Shown here piece after piece: positions 31,740 through 41,295 of a DNA stretch of 49,133 bases. The stretch comes from Porphyromonadaceae bacterium (GTDB taxonomy: Bacteria > Bacteroidota > Bacteroidia > Bacteroidales > Paludibacteraceae). A program made the translations under genes and the position numbers. The notes under the pieces were generated by a model. It ran no database searches. It was not told where the DNA came from and saw only the letters and a program-made list of their open reading frames with translations. Every line of letters begins with the position of its first letter. Position 1 is the stretch's first letter. Location of the stretch: NCBI GenBank assembly GCA_012523295.1, contig JAAYIT010000185.1, positions 1 to 49,133 on the forward strand, given 5' to 3'.

Positions 31740-33509
31740 ATGAAAAATATGAATCTAAAATTGAAATATTATCTTGCATTGGCGGTCACTGCTTTTGTTT
31801 TCATTTCTTGTAATCAATGGGATGAGCACATCAAAGTAATTGATCAACATAGGAATCTGACAGCGATGGAGTTAATTTCTTCAAATCCGGAAACGACAAA
31901 ATTTGCAGAAATACTCAAAAAAACAGGTTATGATGGATTATTGAGCACCGATAAGCTGATTACTGTTTTTGCACCTGTAAACAGTGCTTTGCAGTCAGTT
32001 GATATGAATAATGTGGATGAGCTCACCAAGTTAGTTAAGAACCATATAGCCTACTTGTCTTACACTACATCCGGCTCTTCATTCATTGCGGAATATGCCG
32101 TCATGATAAATGATAAACGGATCCCGTTTGAAGGACTTGCCGTGGGTGAAATTCCGCTCGTTGGCGGAGATCAAAACAGTAATATAGTGGTTAATAATGG
32201 CGTTGTACACCTCATGCAAGGAGTAATCGATACCCGACTGAATATCTGGGATTATTTACAAACACAATCCGGAAATGAGCATGTGAGCTTTATCAAATCG
32301 TTGGATAAGCTGACTATGGATAATCAAAAAAGCGTTCAAATCGGAGTGAATGCAGAGGGACAGCCACTTTACGATACGGTTTGGGTGAATTCAAATCCGC
32401 TGTTGGAAGAATATCCGCTGCATGATGAGAGTAAAAACTACACATACATTTTGCTTGATGCTGCAACAATTTCTAAAATAGAATCAAAGTATGCCAAGTA
32501 TTTTAAACGAATCGACCAGAATCAGCAAGACTCGATAGTGAGAAGTGAATTGATTAAAGATTGTGTTCTTGAACCTGTTGAAATAAGTGCCGACGGAAGA
32601 TTCGCATCGTTAGGCGATGTGTTAATTGACTTAAAGAAAAATGATATTACCGAGACTTACAATGCTTCCAATGGAATTGTCTATAAAGTGTCAGATGCTG
32701 ATGTTAAAATTTACGAGAATAAATTAAAGACAATCATTATAGAAGCGGAAGATTATAGCTCTTTGTATCCAAATGCAGATGTCTGGTCAAAGAGATACAG
32801 ATCAGGTGCGAGTGGCGGAGCTGACATGATGCTCAACGCGCAAACAAACCACGTTGTCTATTATCAAAATGAAAATGACAGCACGATAAGCATTACATTT
32901 ACTTATCATGGATTTCCCGAGCAAAACATTAATTTAAGAGGTGGTACAGCCCAGTTTTTGAGTGAAGTTTCCAACTGTTACATAGCGTTTAATCCGACTT
33001 TACATTCAGTTGGCTATGAAATGTTCTGGACTATGCACGATGACATTCCATGGCATTCAGATGGAAGCTATACGCGAGACAATGAAAACTGGACTCCGGC
33101 CCGATTCAGTCAAAAACTTTTAGTGAGTTTCCCGGACTCACTTAAACTTTCTCGCCAGCCGAATGCGCAGATTATGAATCATTTTTCAGCAAATACCGTA
33201 TTTTCTTCTACAAGGTTTGAAGCAGGCTACAGACAAGAAAAACAATTGTTTAGATACCTAACCTCAACTGTCGCGGCAGACGAAGGACTATATTTATTGA
33301 GTAAAAATCCGGATTACACTACGGATGAAGAATATTATAATTTATATCAGGATTCAGACAAATTTGGTGACAATCAGACGCTGATTTCTCCAACCTATGG
33401 TGAAGCCACATTGTGGGTAGCGAATACCACGGAATACAAGAATGTTCAATGTGGAATGATCTTTTTGGACTACATCAAATTAGTTCCTCAAGTAGATATC
33501 AACGAATAA
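31740..33509 (+). CDS. Fasciclin lipoprotein with C-terminal beta-sandwich (2)
   Basis: A 589-aa lipoprotein, signal VTAFVFISCNQWDEH, 14 bases after the previous gene and of the same general design. FAS1 unit one shows ITVFAPVNSALQSV (about residue 78) and NGVVHLMQGVI; unit two shows YTYILLDAATISKIE (about 235) and NGIVYKVSDAD. The C-terminal region (about 335-589) begins TIIIEAEDYSSLYPNAD, an opening often seen in carbohydrate-binding beta-sandwiches, and ends in QCGMIFLDYIKLVPQ. A second surface glycan-binding partner for the SusC/D systems is the likely role. Confidence 0.8.
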   Translation: MKNMNLKLKYYLALAVTAFVFISCNQWDEHIKVIDQHRNLTAMELISSNPETTKFAEILKKTGYDGLLSTDKLITVFAPVNSALQSVDMNNVDELTKLVKNHIAYLSYTTSGSSFIAEYAVMINDKRIPFEGLAVGEIPLVGGDQNSNIVVNNGVVHLMQGVIDTRLNIWDYLQTQSGNEHVSFIKSLDKLTMDNQKSVQIGVNAEGQPLYDTVWVNSNPLLEEYPLHDESKNYTYILLDAATISKIESKYAKYFKRIDQNQQDSIVRSELIKDCVLEPVEISADGRFASLGDVLIDLKKNDITETYNASNGIVYKVSDADVKIYENKLKTIIIEAEDYSSLYPNADVWSKRYRSGASGGADMMLNAQTNHVVYYQNENDSTISITFTYHGFPEQNINLRGGTAQFLSEVSNCYIAFNPTLHSVGYEMFWTMHDDIPWHSDGSYTRDNENWTPARFSQKLLVSFPDSLKLSRQPNAQIMNHFSANTVFSSTRFEAGYRQEKQLFRYLTSTVAADEGLYLLSKNPDYTTDEEYYNLYQDSDKFGDNQTLISPTYGEATLWVANTTEYKNVQCGMIFLDYIKLVPQVDINE

Positions 33510-33537
33510 TAAACAGACTACATAACTAAGTGATACT

Positions 33538-36500
33538 ATGAAAATTACCAACTATTCAGTTCTTTATTTATTGCTAATTTTTTTATTTCTGTGCAACTCA
33601 ATTCCTTTGGTTTCACAAGAAAAAGAAGAGTTGTCATATACTGTAAGCGGAACTGTAACTGATGCTTTAAATAAACAAGCGCTTCCGGGAATAAGTATTA
33701 CCCTTTCAGGCGTGTCTTCTGCTATGACAGATGAACAAGGATTTTACTCGATAAAACTTCCGAATGATAATGTAATACTACACGTAAGTGGACCCGGTGT
33801 GTCTTCAAGAGATATTTCTGTAAGAGGAAGAAATTCAATTGATATCGAATTACACCCGCTTGGATATAAAAGTTCTTTTGGAAACATATACACCCCGGAC
33901 AGAGAGATTTCTTCTATAAGAAGTCCACATGCCTGGTCTGTCATAAAAGAAAACACAATTTTAAGTACCGCTCCTACATCTGATGCGATTTTGCAGGGAA
34001 AAGCCGCCGGACTAAACGTTGTTTATCGTTCAGGTGCTCCCGGTGCAGGCGCTAATGTCTATTTAAGAGGATTCAATTCGATCAACTCAGGAGCGCAGCC
34101 ACTGTATGTGGTGGATGGAATACCGTATGAAAATGCGCCCTATTCTACATCTTTGATTGGCAATTACTATTCAAATCCGTTGGCTTCAATTGATATTAAA
34201 GACATTGAAACCATTACGGTAATGAAAGATGGAACCTCTCTGTATGGAGTAAAAGGCGCCAATGGAGTAATTCTTATCAGAACAATAAAAGCAAGAGATT
34301 TAGAAACAAAGATTAATTTTCACGCGCATACCGGAATAAACTACGAGTCAAGCAGATATCCGATTCTCAATGCGACGGACAATAAACTGTTGATTTCAGA
34401 ATTGCTCCAATCCGGTGGTCTTACATCGGCACAGGTGGAAGCTCTGCCCTATATCAACACCCAAAAACCTGAACTGAAAGACTGGGGATACGATGGAAAC
34501 GTAGATTATTACAGGTATAATCATAATGCAAACTGGCAAAACGAAATCTATGCGCCCAGTTTCAATCAAAACTATTATCTGAATGTTTTTGGTGGAGATG
34601 AAGTGGCTTTGTACGCGTTGTCAGTCGCTTTCTTGGAGCAAAGCGGTTCAATTATCGGTACAGATTTCAAGCGATTTAACACACGATTCAACTCAGAAAT
34701 TAATTTGACCACAAAGTTAAAATTAAGAGCCAATATGAGTTTTGTGTATGCTTCCAGAAATCTGATTGACGAAGGTCCATTCAAAAACATTAATCCGATA
34801 TACTCGGCAATGGTAAAATCACCATTCATGGCTGTAAATATCTATAACAGCGATGCGAGTATGTCTCCGGCACTTGAGAATTATGACATGTTTTCCAATT
34901 CCAACCCTTATGCGTTAATTCACAATTCGGACAGAGGCAATACGCAGTTTAGATTTGTCGGAAATCTTGAGGGAGAATACAAATTCAATGAAAATTTTCA
35001 GGCAAATGCTTTGATTGGAGTCAATTTCAACAAAGAGAGAGAAAGATTATTCTATTCTACAAACGGAGTAGCATTTGATACCCTTGATTTAGGAGCAGTC
35101 AGAAACGAAATGCGTCACAGAGTGGATCGGATATTCTCGCTTTATTCAGAAGGATCCGGTCAGTTTAATAAGAAATTTAATGCCAACAATGCACTGACTG
35201 CCAAGGTCGGAATAAGGTATCAGATGAATCAATCTGAAGACGATTGGGGGCTGGCGTTTAACTCCGGTTCAGACAATTTCAGGTCGATTGGATATGGTGA
35301 TCCACTGTTGAGCCGAGTAGGTGGGTCAATCGGAAACTGGAACTGGATGTCCTTTTTTGGAACGGTAGATTACGGGTTGATGGATAAGTATTTCTTTAAC
35401 TTTACTACCTCTGCCGATGCCTCTTCCAGATTTGGAAAAAATGTAAGTTCATTCCTGCTTTACCCTTCTCTTTCTGCAGCCTGGTTAGTATCGGGTGAAG
35501 AGTTTCTGAAAGATGCTGATATGATAGATATGTTGAAGCTGAGAACTAGTTTCGGAATTTCAGGAAATGACAATATCGGTAATTATTCTGCAAAACAATA
35601 CTATGTTTCTACCAATATATTAGGTACTTACGGGTTAGTAAGAGGTAACTTGGTGGACTTTAATTTGAGACCTGAAACATCCACAAAATTTAATGTTGGA
35701 GTTGATGCCTCGTTATTGACCGAAAGAGTCAACTTTAGTTTGGACTTTTATTCAACTAAAATTGACAACTTAATCACACTGTCACCCGCGCTGCCTATCA
35801 CCGGCTTCAAATCATACATTACAAACGGTGGTTCGATGCAGGTAACCGGAATTGATTTTGCCATTAATTCAAGGATAATAAACACTGAATTTACATGGGA
35901 TCTCGGATTTGTGGCAGGTACGTATAAAAATAAAATCACAAGCCTGAAAGGAGACCGGACGATATCCCGTATAATTGGCGGCGAAGTAATTTCTGAAGTA
36001 GGGCAACCGATGGGGCAATTTTACGGCTACAAGACCAACGGAATTTATGCTACACAGCAAGAAGCTGCAGCAGAAGGTTTAGTTTTAGTGCATGGCTCTA
36101 TAGTTACTCCTTTCTCTGCCGGCGATGTAAGATTTGTAAATTCTTTCTCAAGCGACAATATAATCGATGAAAAAGACAAACAAGTCATTGGAGATCCAAA
36201 TCCGGATTTATTTGGTTCTATTACCAATGATTTTGGATACGACCGCTGGAGTTTGTCAGTATTTATGCTTTATAGCTTAGGAAATGATGTATATAACTAT
36301 ACCCGGTCAAAATTAGAGAGTGTTTCTACCTATGATAACCAGACTACGGCTGTGCTGAACAGATGGAAAAAAGATGGCGACATCACTTCAGTGCCTCGTG
36401 CGATGATTAATGACCCAATGGGTAACTCGCGTTTTTCAGACAGATGGATAGAAGATGGTTCTTACTTGAAAATGAAGAAGGTTTCATTAGCCTATCGTTT

Positions 36501-36690
36501 GCCGGTCAACTTGAAATTTTTGAATAGCGCTACTTTCTTCGCGAATGCTGAAAACCTGTTTACACTTACAAAATACAAAGGTTCTGATCCCGAATTTGCT
36601 ATTGGACAAAACATCCTCAACTATGGAGTTGATGCATTTTTAACACCTCAACCGGGAATCTATTCTATTGGAGTAAAATTAGAATTGTAA
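33538..36690 (+). CDS. SusC/RagA-family TonB-dependent outer membrane transporter (2)
   Basis: A 1050-aa outer membrane importer. Signal NSIPLVSQ, carboxypeptidase-regulatory-like domain (YTVSGTVTDALNKQALPGIS), plug (ILQGKAAGLNVVYRSGAPG, YLRGFNSINSGAQPLYVVDG, TSLYGVKGANGVILIRT) and beta barrel ending in PGIYSIGVKLEL. The stretch between the regulatory-like domain and the plug (about residues 108-145) lacks the DVVV-type TonB box seen in SusC 1. It follows the fasciclin lipoprotein by 28 bases and precedes SusD 2, with which it should pair. It differs strongly from SusC 1, so the two pairs probably prefer different oligosaccharides. Confidence 0.95.
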   Translation: MKITNYSVLYLLLIFLFLCNSIPLVSQEKEELSYTVSGTVTDALNKQALPGISITLSGVSSAMTDEQGFYSIKLPNDNVILHVSGPGVSSRDISVRGRNSIDIELHPLGYKSSFGNIYTPDREISSIRSPHAWSVIKENTILSTAPTSDAILQGKAAGLNVVYRSGAPGAGANVYLRGFNSINSGAQPLYVVDGIPYENAPYSTSLIGNYYSNPLASIDIKDIETITVMKDGTSLYGVKGANGVILIRTIKARDLETKINFHAHTGINYESSRYPILNATDNKLLISELLQSGGLTSAQVEALPYINTQKPELKDWGYDGNVDYYRYNHNANWQNEIYAPSFNQNYYLNVFGGDEVALYALSVAFLEQSGSIIGTDFKRFNTRFNSEINLTTKLKLRANMSFVYASRNLIDEGPFKNINPIYSAMVKSPFMAVNIYNSDASMSPALENYDMFSNSNPYALIHNSDRGNTQFRFVGNLEGEYKFNENFQANALIGVNFNKERERLFYSTNGVAFDTLDLGAVRNEMRHRVDRIFSLYSEGSGQFNKKFNANNALTAKVGIRYQMNQSEDDWGLAFNSGSDNFRSIGYGDPLLSRVGGSIGNWNWMSFFGTVDYGLMDKYFFNFTTSADASSRFGKNVSSFLLYPSLSAAWLVSGEEFLKDADMIDMLKLRTSFGISGNDNIGNYSAKQYYVSTNILGTYGLVRGNLVDFNLRPETSTKFNVGVDASLLTERVNFSLDFYSTKIDNLITLSPALPITGFKSYITNGGSMQVTGIDFAINSRIINTEFTWDLGFVAGTYKNKITSLKGDRTISRIIGGEVISEVGQPMGQFYGYKTNGIYATQQEAAAEGLVLVHGSIVTPFSAGDVRFVNSFSSDNIIDEKDKQVIGDPNPDLFGSITNDFGYDRWSLSVFMLYSLGNDVYNYTRSKLESVSTYDNQTTAVLNRWKKDGDITSVPRAMINDPMGNSRFSDRWIEDGSYLKMKKVSLAYRLPVNLKFLNSATFFANAENLFTLTKYKGSDPEFAIGQNILNYGVDAFLTPQPGIYSIGVKLEL

Positions 36691-36773
36691 TTAATAATTT
36701 TTTTAAGAAAAAACAGCAATAAAGTTATTCTAATTGAAAATCGAATAAAAAAAAACACATTAAATTGGAGCAA

Positions 36774-38543
36774 ATGAAAAAGTTTAATATTAAAATATTT
36801 TTTTACATTCTGACCGGCCTCATAATGCTGAACTCGTGCTTAAATTCTGATATTGAAGAAGCAGTAGAGTATAAGGATTATTACAACACACTCGATGATG
36901 CCGACAATGCTATCAAAGGACTGTATGGTCAGTTTATGGAATTAGCAGAACAAGTTGTGGTGCTCAATGAGCTACGGGGTGAATACCTTGACGTAACAGA
37001 AAACGCATCATTAGACCTCATAGAAATCAATAACCATCAGCCGGATAAAGCTAACCCGTGGATTAGTGTTCAAAAGTTCTATGGAGTAATACAGAATTGT
37101 AATGATATACTCTACAACTTTGATTTGATGCTGAAAGAAAACAAACTGACAACAGAAGAACACAAAGAACGATATTCAGATGTAGGCGCGCTAAGAACCT
37201 GGCTGTACTATCAGCTTGGAGTTCATTTTGGAGAAGTTCCATACATTGTAGATCCTGTGGTTGATATCAGTGATATTGATAAGTACAAAGGGAATGTGCT
37301 GAATTTAGATCAATTAATTCCGACACTTATTTCTTTTATGGAGAATCTCCCCACCTTAGAACCGTACTTGAATTCGCAGCTAATTGCAAATACGCTCGAT
37401 GGGTATAGTCTGGTTCCTTTCTTTATAAATAAAAAATGTCTTCTCGGAGATTTATACTTATTTAACAATGAATATGAAAAAGCCGCGACAATTTACAGAG
37501 ATGTCCTTTCAGAAGGAGAAGATTTGGCAGCGACAGACAGAAGACAGCATAGAAAAAACAGACTTTACAGTTGGGTGTGGACCGGAGGTGAAGTAGATTA
37601 TTTCGCCGTATTATACAGCAGATACAAACAGCAAGACCTGTCAACTCTCTACAATGCCTGGAGAGGAATGTTTTCACTTCCCGCAGACAATCAAGGTGTG
37701 AGAGAAGAGATGATCTGGGAGATGACTTTTGATTATAAATTTGCTCCAAAGTATCCTTTCATTGAGCTGTTTTCAAATCAAGGTAAAGGGAAATACTTAT
37801 TAAAACCATCTGATTACGCGATAAGTGATTTGTGGGGCGCGCAGGTTCAAAATAATGGTTTCCCGTATGATTGTCGCGGAATTTCGGGTGGTGTAGAAGA
37901 GCAAGCGGATGGAACATATCTCGTTGCAAAATATTCATACGATTACGATGCGATAAACAAACCATTTCAGCAATCCGGTAAGTGGTTCTTATACCGTGCT
38001 GCCATTCTGAATTTAAGATATGCTGAAGCAGCTAACAGAGCAGGATATCCTCGCTTGGCATGGGCATTGGTAAATGATGGAATAAAAGGTGAAGCCTTTA
38101 GATGGAGACATGAAGATGGCTCAGAGTACAGAGGTGATTCTATAGCTCAAAGCAGTTGGGGACCCGGGAATAATTATCCGGAACCCTATTACTTTGATGC
38201 TCGAAATTCAGAACAGCCTTACTTACGTTCTCCTTGGAGAGATGGTGCGGGTGTGAGAGGTCGTGTGAATCTGCCAAACATCGATATGTCGCATATCACT
38301 ACACATCAGGATTCAATCGCGTTTGTTGAAAAAATGATATTAAATGAAGCGGGCTTAGAACTTGCATTTGAAGGTCACAGATGGACTGATTTGATTCGTT
38401 ATGCAAGACGTTACCAAAAGGAAAACGGTTCCGGAGGTTCGTTCTTGAATGAAACCTTAAGAGGAAAATACTTAAAAGCAGGTCAACCGGCGCCTGATTT
38501 ATCTGCTGAGAGAAGTTGGTATTTTACTTTGCCAAATGAATGA
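36774..38543 (+). CDS. SusD/RagB-family glycan-binding lipoprotein (2)
   Basis: I chose ATG 36774 because GGAG precedes it by five bases and it gives a clean lipoprotein signal (FYILTGLIMLNSCLNSD); a TTG nine bases upstream is less likely. The 589-aa product has the SusD pattern DADNAIKGLYGQFMELA near the N-terminus, TPR-like helices, RYAEAANRAGYPRLAWALVN and the C-terminal block EKMILNEAGLELAFEGHRW with TDLIRYARR. It should cap SusC 2. After it, leader element copy F leads to the PL11 gene. Confidence 0.94.
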   Translation: MKKFNIKIFFYILTGLIMLNSCLNSDIEEAVEYKDYYNTLDDADNAIKGLYGQFMELAEQVVVLNELRGEYLDVTENASLDLIEINNHQPDKANPWISVQKFYGVIQNCNDILYNFDLMLKENKLTTEEHKERYSDVGALRTWLYYQLGVHFGEVPYIVDPVVDISDIDKYKGNVLNLDQLIPTLISFMENLPTLEPYLNSQLIANTLDGYSLVPFFINKKCLLGDLYLFNNEYEKAATIYRDVLSEGEDLAATDRRQHRKNRLYSWVWTGGEVDYFAVLYSRYKQQDLSTLYNAWRGMFSLPADNQGVREEMIWEMTFDYKFAPKYPFIELFSNQGKGKYLLKPSDYAISDLWGAQVQNNGFPYDCRGISGGVEEQADGTYLVAKYSYDYDAINKPFQQSGKWFLYRAAILNLRYAEAANRAGYPRLAWALVNDGIKGEAFRWRHEDGSEYRGDSIAQSSWGPGNNYPEPYYFDARNSEQPYLRSPWRDGAGVRGRVNLPNIDMSHITTHQDSIAFVEKMILNEAGLELAFEGHRWTDLIRYARRYQKENGSGGSFLNETLRGKYLKAGQPAPDLSAERSWYFTLPNE

Positions 38544-38572
38544 CAATATATTAAAATTAAAATTTTAACCAG

Positions 38573-38647
38573 ATGAAACAGCCATTTAAAATAAATCTAA
38601 AACCTAAGAGAATGATTAATGGCGTGTTCCATATGACCTTAATGTAA
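38573..38647 (+). CDS. 24-aa leader peptide ORF (copy F)
   Basis: MKQPFKINLKPKRMINGVFH followed by MTLM and TAA, with 18 bases from its stop to the PL11 ATG. Same frame as copies A, C and E. No homology to a known leader peptide is recognised. Confidence 0.4.
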   Translation: MKQPFKINLKPKRMINGVFHMTLM

Positions 38648-38665
38648 AAAATAAATTATAATCGT
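38573..38665 (+). repeat. Leader-ORF element, copy F
   Basis: A 93-bp copy, plus strand, in the gap between susD 2 and the PL11 gene, ending at the ATGAAA of PL11. It keeps ATGAAACAGCCATTTAA, ATTAATGGCGTGTTCCAT and the terminal TATAATCGTATGAAA. Confidence 0.85.
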
Positions 38666-41113
38666 ATGAAAAAGTTATTTTATTTCATTTTTTCTGTTTT
38701 GTTTTTTTTAACTTTTTTTAGCGTCCGAGCTTTTTCAGTCGGAACTCCTCTGAAAGAAAACTTAGGTCGGGGATTAGTGGCTTATCGAGCTCCGACTCCG
38801 CTAACTGTAAATGTCAATGTTTCATGGAGATATCTATCTACAGATGATAAAAATCTGAGCTTCAACATCTATAAAGGTCGTGCTTCAATGCCTGATGTGT
38901 TGGAGAAAATTAACGATACGCCGATAAAAAACAGCACGTGGTTTTCTTATGAGGAAAAAAATCAAGTTGCTTTGATATACAAGCTTAAGGAAGTGATAGA
39001 TGGCGTGGAAAGTGCTGATTATGTCGCTGAGTATGTAATGAAAGGCAATAGCACGGGAGGAAAAGGACCGTATATCGAAATTCAGATGAAACAAGTAGAA
39101 GGAGATGACGATTGGAATTATGCGCCAAACGATGCTGTGGTTGCTGACTTAGATGGTGACGGCGAAATGGAGCTGGTAATTCATCGTGCCGGAGCAGGGC
39201 GTGATAATGCTCAATCAGGAGTTACGGATCCTCCGGTAATACAGGCCTATAAACTGGATGGTACATTTATGTGGGAAATAAATCTTGGAATCAACATCCG
39301 GGAAGGAGCACATTATACTCAGTTTATGGTATATGATCTCGATGGCGATGGAAAAGCGGAAGTAGTTTGCAAAACAGCCGAAGGAACATATGATGCTGTG
39401 GGAACCCCCGTGGGTAAAGCTTACTTTCCTGAATACAAAGAGAAGTATTTTAAGAATATTACTTACTTGGAGTATAATGAAAACGCAGATTATCGGAACA
39501 GCGGCGGATATATTTTATCCGGTCCGGAGTTTCTGACCGTTTTTGATGGAGCTACCGGGACTGAAATCGTAACCACCGAATACGATCCTCCCAGGTTTAG
39601 CCTGTATAATAACGGAAATGAAATTCCTCGTCTGTCACAGTCGGGAAATGAGTTGAGAGATAGATGGGGAGATAATTACGGGAATAGGGTAGATCGCTTC
39701 TTGGCATGTGTTGCCTACTTAGGAGGAGAAAATCATAGTGTGGTTATGTGTCGTGGTTATTACACACGAACAGTTTTGGTGGCTTATGACTATAAAGATA
39801 GAAAGCTCACCCGCAGATGGAAATTTGATACCTGGGGCAACACAGCTCTTAATGGTTATGCCGGTCAAGGCAATCACAACCTGCGAGTTGGCGATGTGGA
39901 TGGCGATGGATTTGATGAAATTATTTACGGGTCTATGACTGTAGATCACGATGGAACGGGACTTTATACAACCCGAATGGGGCATGGCGATGCCATTCAT
40001 TTAACTGACTTTATCCCCGAAAGACCCGGATTGGAAGTGCTTGATGTGCATGAAAATAAAGTTGACGGAACAACATTGCGCGATGCTAAAACCGGAGAGG
40101 TGATTTATCAGATTAAATCAACCGATGATGTTGGCAGAGGCATGGGAACAGATATAGATCCCAATAGCAGAGGCATGGAATGGTGGTCTTCAAGATCAGG
40201 CGGTGTACGCTCTTCCGAAGACGGTCGGGTCTTGACAAACGCAGGTGTTTCTATGAATATGGCGGCATGGTGGGATGGCGATTTGCTCCGTGAGTTACAG
40301 GATGGACCTTATGTTACGAAGTATAATTACCAAAATAACAATATGATTACACTCCTCAACGCATCTGCCGAAGCTGCTTCAAATAACGGTTCGAAAGCAA
40401 ATCCTTCACTTGTAGCAGATGTGATAGGTGATTGGAGAGAAGAAGTTATCCTCAGAACTAATGACAATAAGTTTGTTAGGATCTACATGACAACCTATCC
40501 AACTGATTATCGTTTTCATACATTTTTGGAAGATCCTGTTTACAGAATGAGTGTCGTGTATCAAAACGTCGCTTACAATCAGCCCACTCATACAGGCTTT
40601 TATTTTGGAGCAGATTTAGAAAATATATTCCCTGAGAAAAACATTCTTATTGAAGAAAACACTTATACTGTCAATCCGATATTTAATGCGATAGATTACC
40701 AATGGTCCACAGGTGAAACGACAAAGGAGATAGTTCTTAATAGGTTTGATTATGAACAAGATGTGAAAAATGAGATTTCTTTGGAGATGAACTTTAGAGG
40801 ACACACCTTTAAGGATACTTTAGCTTTTACTTTTATTGCACCTACAGGAACTGTTAAACTGCTTTCGGATAATGAGATTCGCTTGCTTAATAATCCGGTC
40901 AATGAATACTTAAGACTATTCTTCAATATAACGGGTAAATTTGATATTCAAATTATTTCATTGACAGGACAAATTGCCGGCAATTTCACCGTAGATGCTT
41001 CTGCGGGAGAAGTTCAGACATTTGATATTGCAAATTTAAATCAAGGAATGTACCTATTGAATATTAGCAATGACAAACAAAAACGTACAATACGTTTTGT
41101 GAAAAATAATTAA
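38666..41113 (+). CDS. PL11 rhamnogalacturonan lyase with T9SS sorting domain
   Basis: An 815-aa secreted lyase. The signal peptide (FSVLFFLTFFSVRAFS) has no lipobox. The PL11 propeller spans about 30-650: LGRGLVAYRAPTPLTVNVNV, ADLDGDGEMELVIHRAGAG, YDLDGDGKAEVVCKTAEG, CRGYYTRTVLVAYD, VGDVDGDGFDEIIYGS, MGHGDAIHLT, AAWWDGDLLRELQDG, DWREEVILRTND and DYRFHTFLEDPVYR. A beta domain follows, then a T9SS type A C-terminal domain (about 735-815: IRLLNNPVNEYLRLFF, ISLTGQIAG, LNQGMYLLNIS, KRTIRFVK). The enzyme should be exported by the type IX system and attached to the surface or released. It is close to the PL11 at 5731 but is routed differently. Confidence 0.93.
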   Translation: MKKLFYFIFSVLFFLTFFSVRAFSVGTPLKENLGRGLVAYRAPTPLTVNVNVSWRYLSTDDKNLSFNIYKGRASMPDVLEKINDTPIKNSTWFSYEEKNQVALIYKLKEVIDGVESADYVAEYVMKGNSTGGKGPYIEIQMKQVEGDDDWNYAPNDAVVADLDGDGEMELVIHRAGAGRDNAQSGVTDPPVIQAYKLDGTFMWEINLGINIREGAHYTQFMVYDLDGDGKAEVVCKTAEGTYDAVGTPVGKAYFPEYKEKYFKNITYLEYNENADYRNSGGYILSGPEFLTVFDGATGTEIVTTEYDPPRFSLYNNGNEIPRLSQSGNELRDRWGDNYGNRVDRFLACVAYLGGENHSVVMCRGYYTRTVLVAYDYKDRKLTRRWKFDTWGNTALNGYAGQGNHNLRVGDVDGDGFDEIIYGSMTVDHDGTGLYTTRMGHGDAIHLTDFIPERPGLEVLDVHENKVDGTTLRDAKTGEVIYQIKSTDDVGRGMGTDIDPNSRGMEWWSSRSGGVRSSEDGRVLTNAGVSMNMAAWWDGDLLRELQDGPYVTKYNYQNNNMITLLNASAEAASNNGSKANPSLVADVIGDWREEVILRTNDNKFVRIYMTTYPTDYRFHTFLEDPVYRMSVVYQNVAYNQPTHTGFYFGADLENIFPEKNILIEENTYTVNPIFNAIDYQWSTGETTKEIVLNRFDYEQDVKNEISLEMNFRGHTFKDTLAFTFIAPTGTVKLLSDNEIRLLNNPVNEYLRLFFNITGKFDIQIISLTGQIAGNFTVDASAGEVQTFDIANLNQGMYLLNISNDKQKRTIRFVKNN

Positions 41114-41196
41114 TAATATAGGTTAAATTATATTGTAGCGGTCATTTTTCATACTAATAATGTCAAATTTCATATAAGAATACATCCTAGAATATC

Positions 41197-41204
41197 TAAT
41201 TTTG
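41197..41204 (+). promoter_or_regulatory. Candidate -7 promoter box for the 888-aa secreted protein
   Basis: TAATTTTG fits TAnnTTTG in the 182-base gap after PL11 and lies directly upstream of a strong hairpin. No clear -33 box. Confidence 0.4.
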
Positions 41205-41211
41205 TTATGCG

Positions 41212-41245
41212 TTACCTGCGGTAAAAAACTTCTTACTGCAGGTAA
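41212..41245 (+). promoter_or_regulatory. 5'-leader hairpin
   Basis: TTACCTGCGGTAA (41212-41224) pairs with TTACTGCAGGTAA (41233-41245), 13 bp with a single G-T pair and an 8-base loop. It starts eight bases after the -7 box, so it would be at the very 5' end of the transcript. It may stabilise the mRNA or bind a regulator; the sequence does not decide. Confidence 0.5.
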
Positions 41246-41295
41246 TCAAAATTTATAAATCAAACTTACTATTAAATAATTAAAAAAAACGTATC

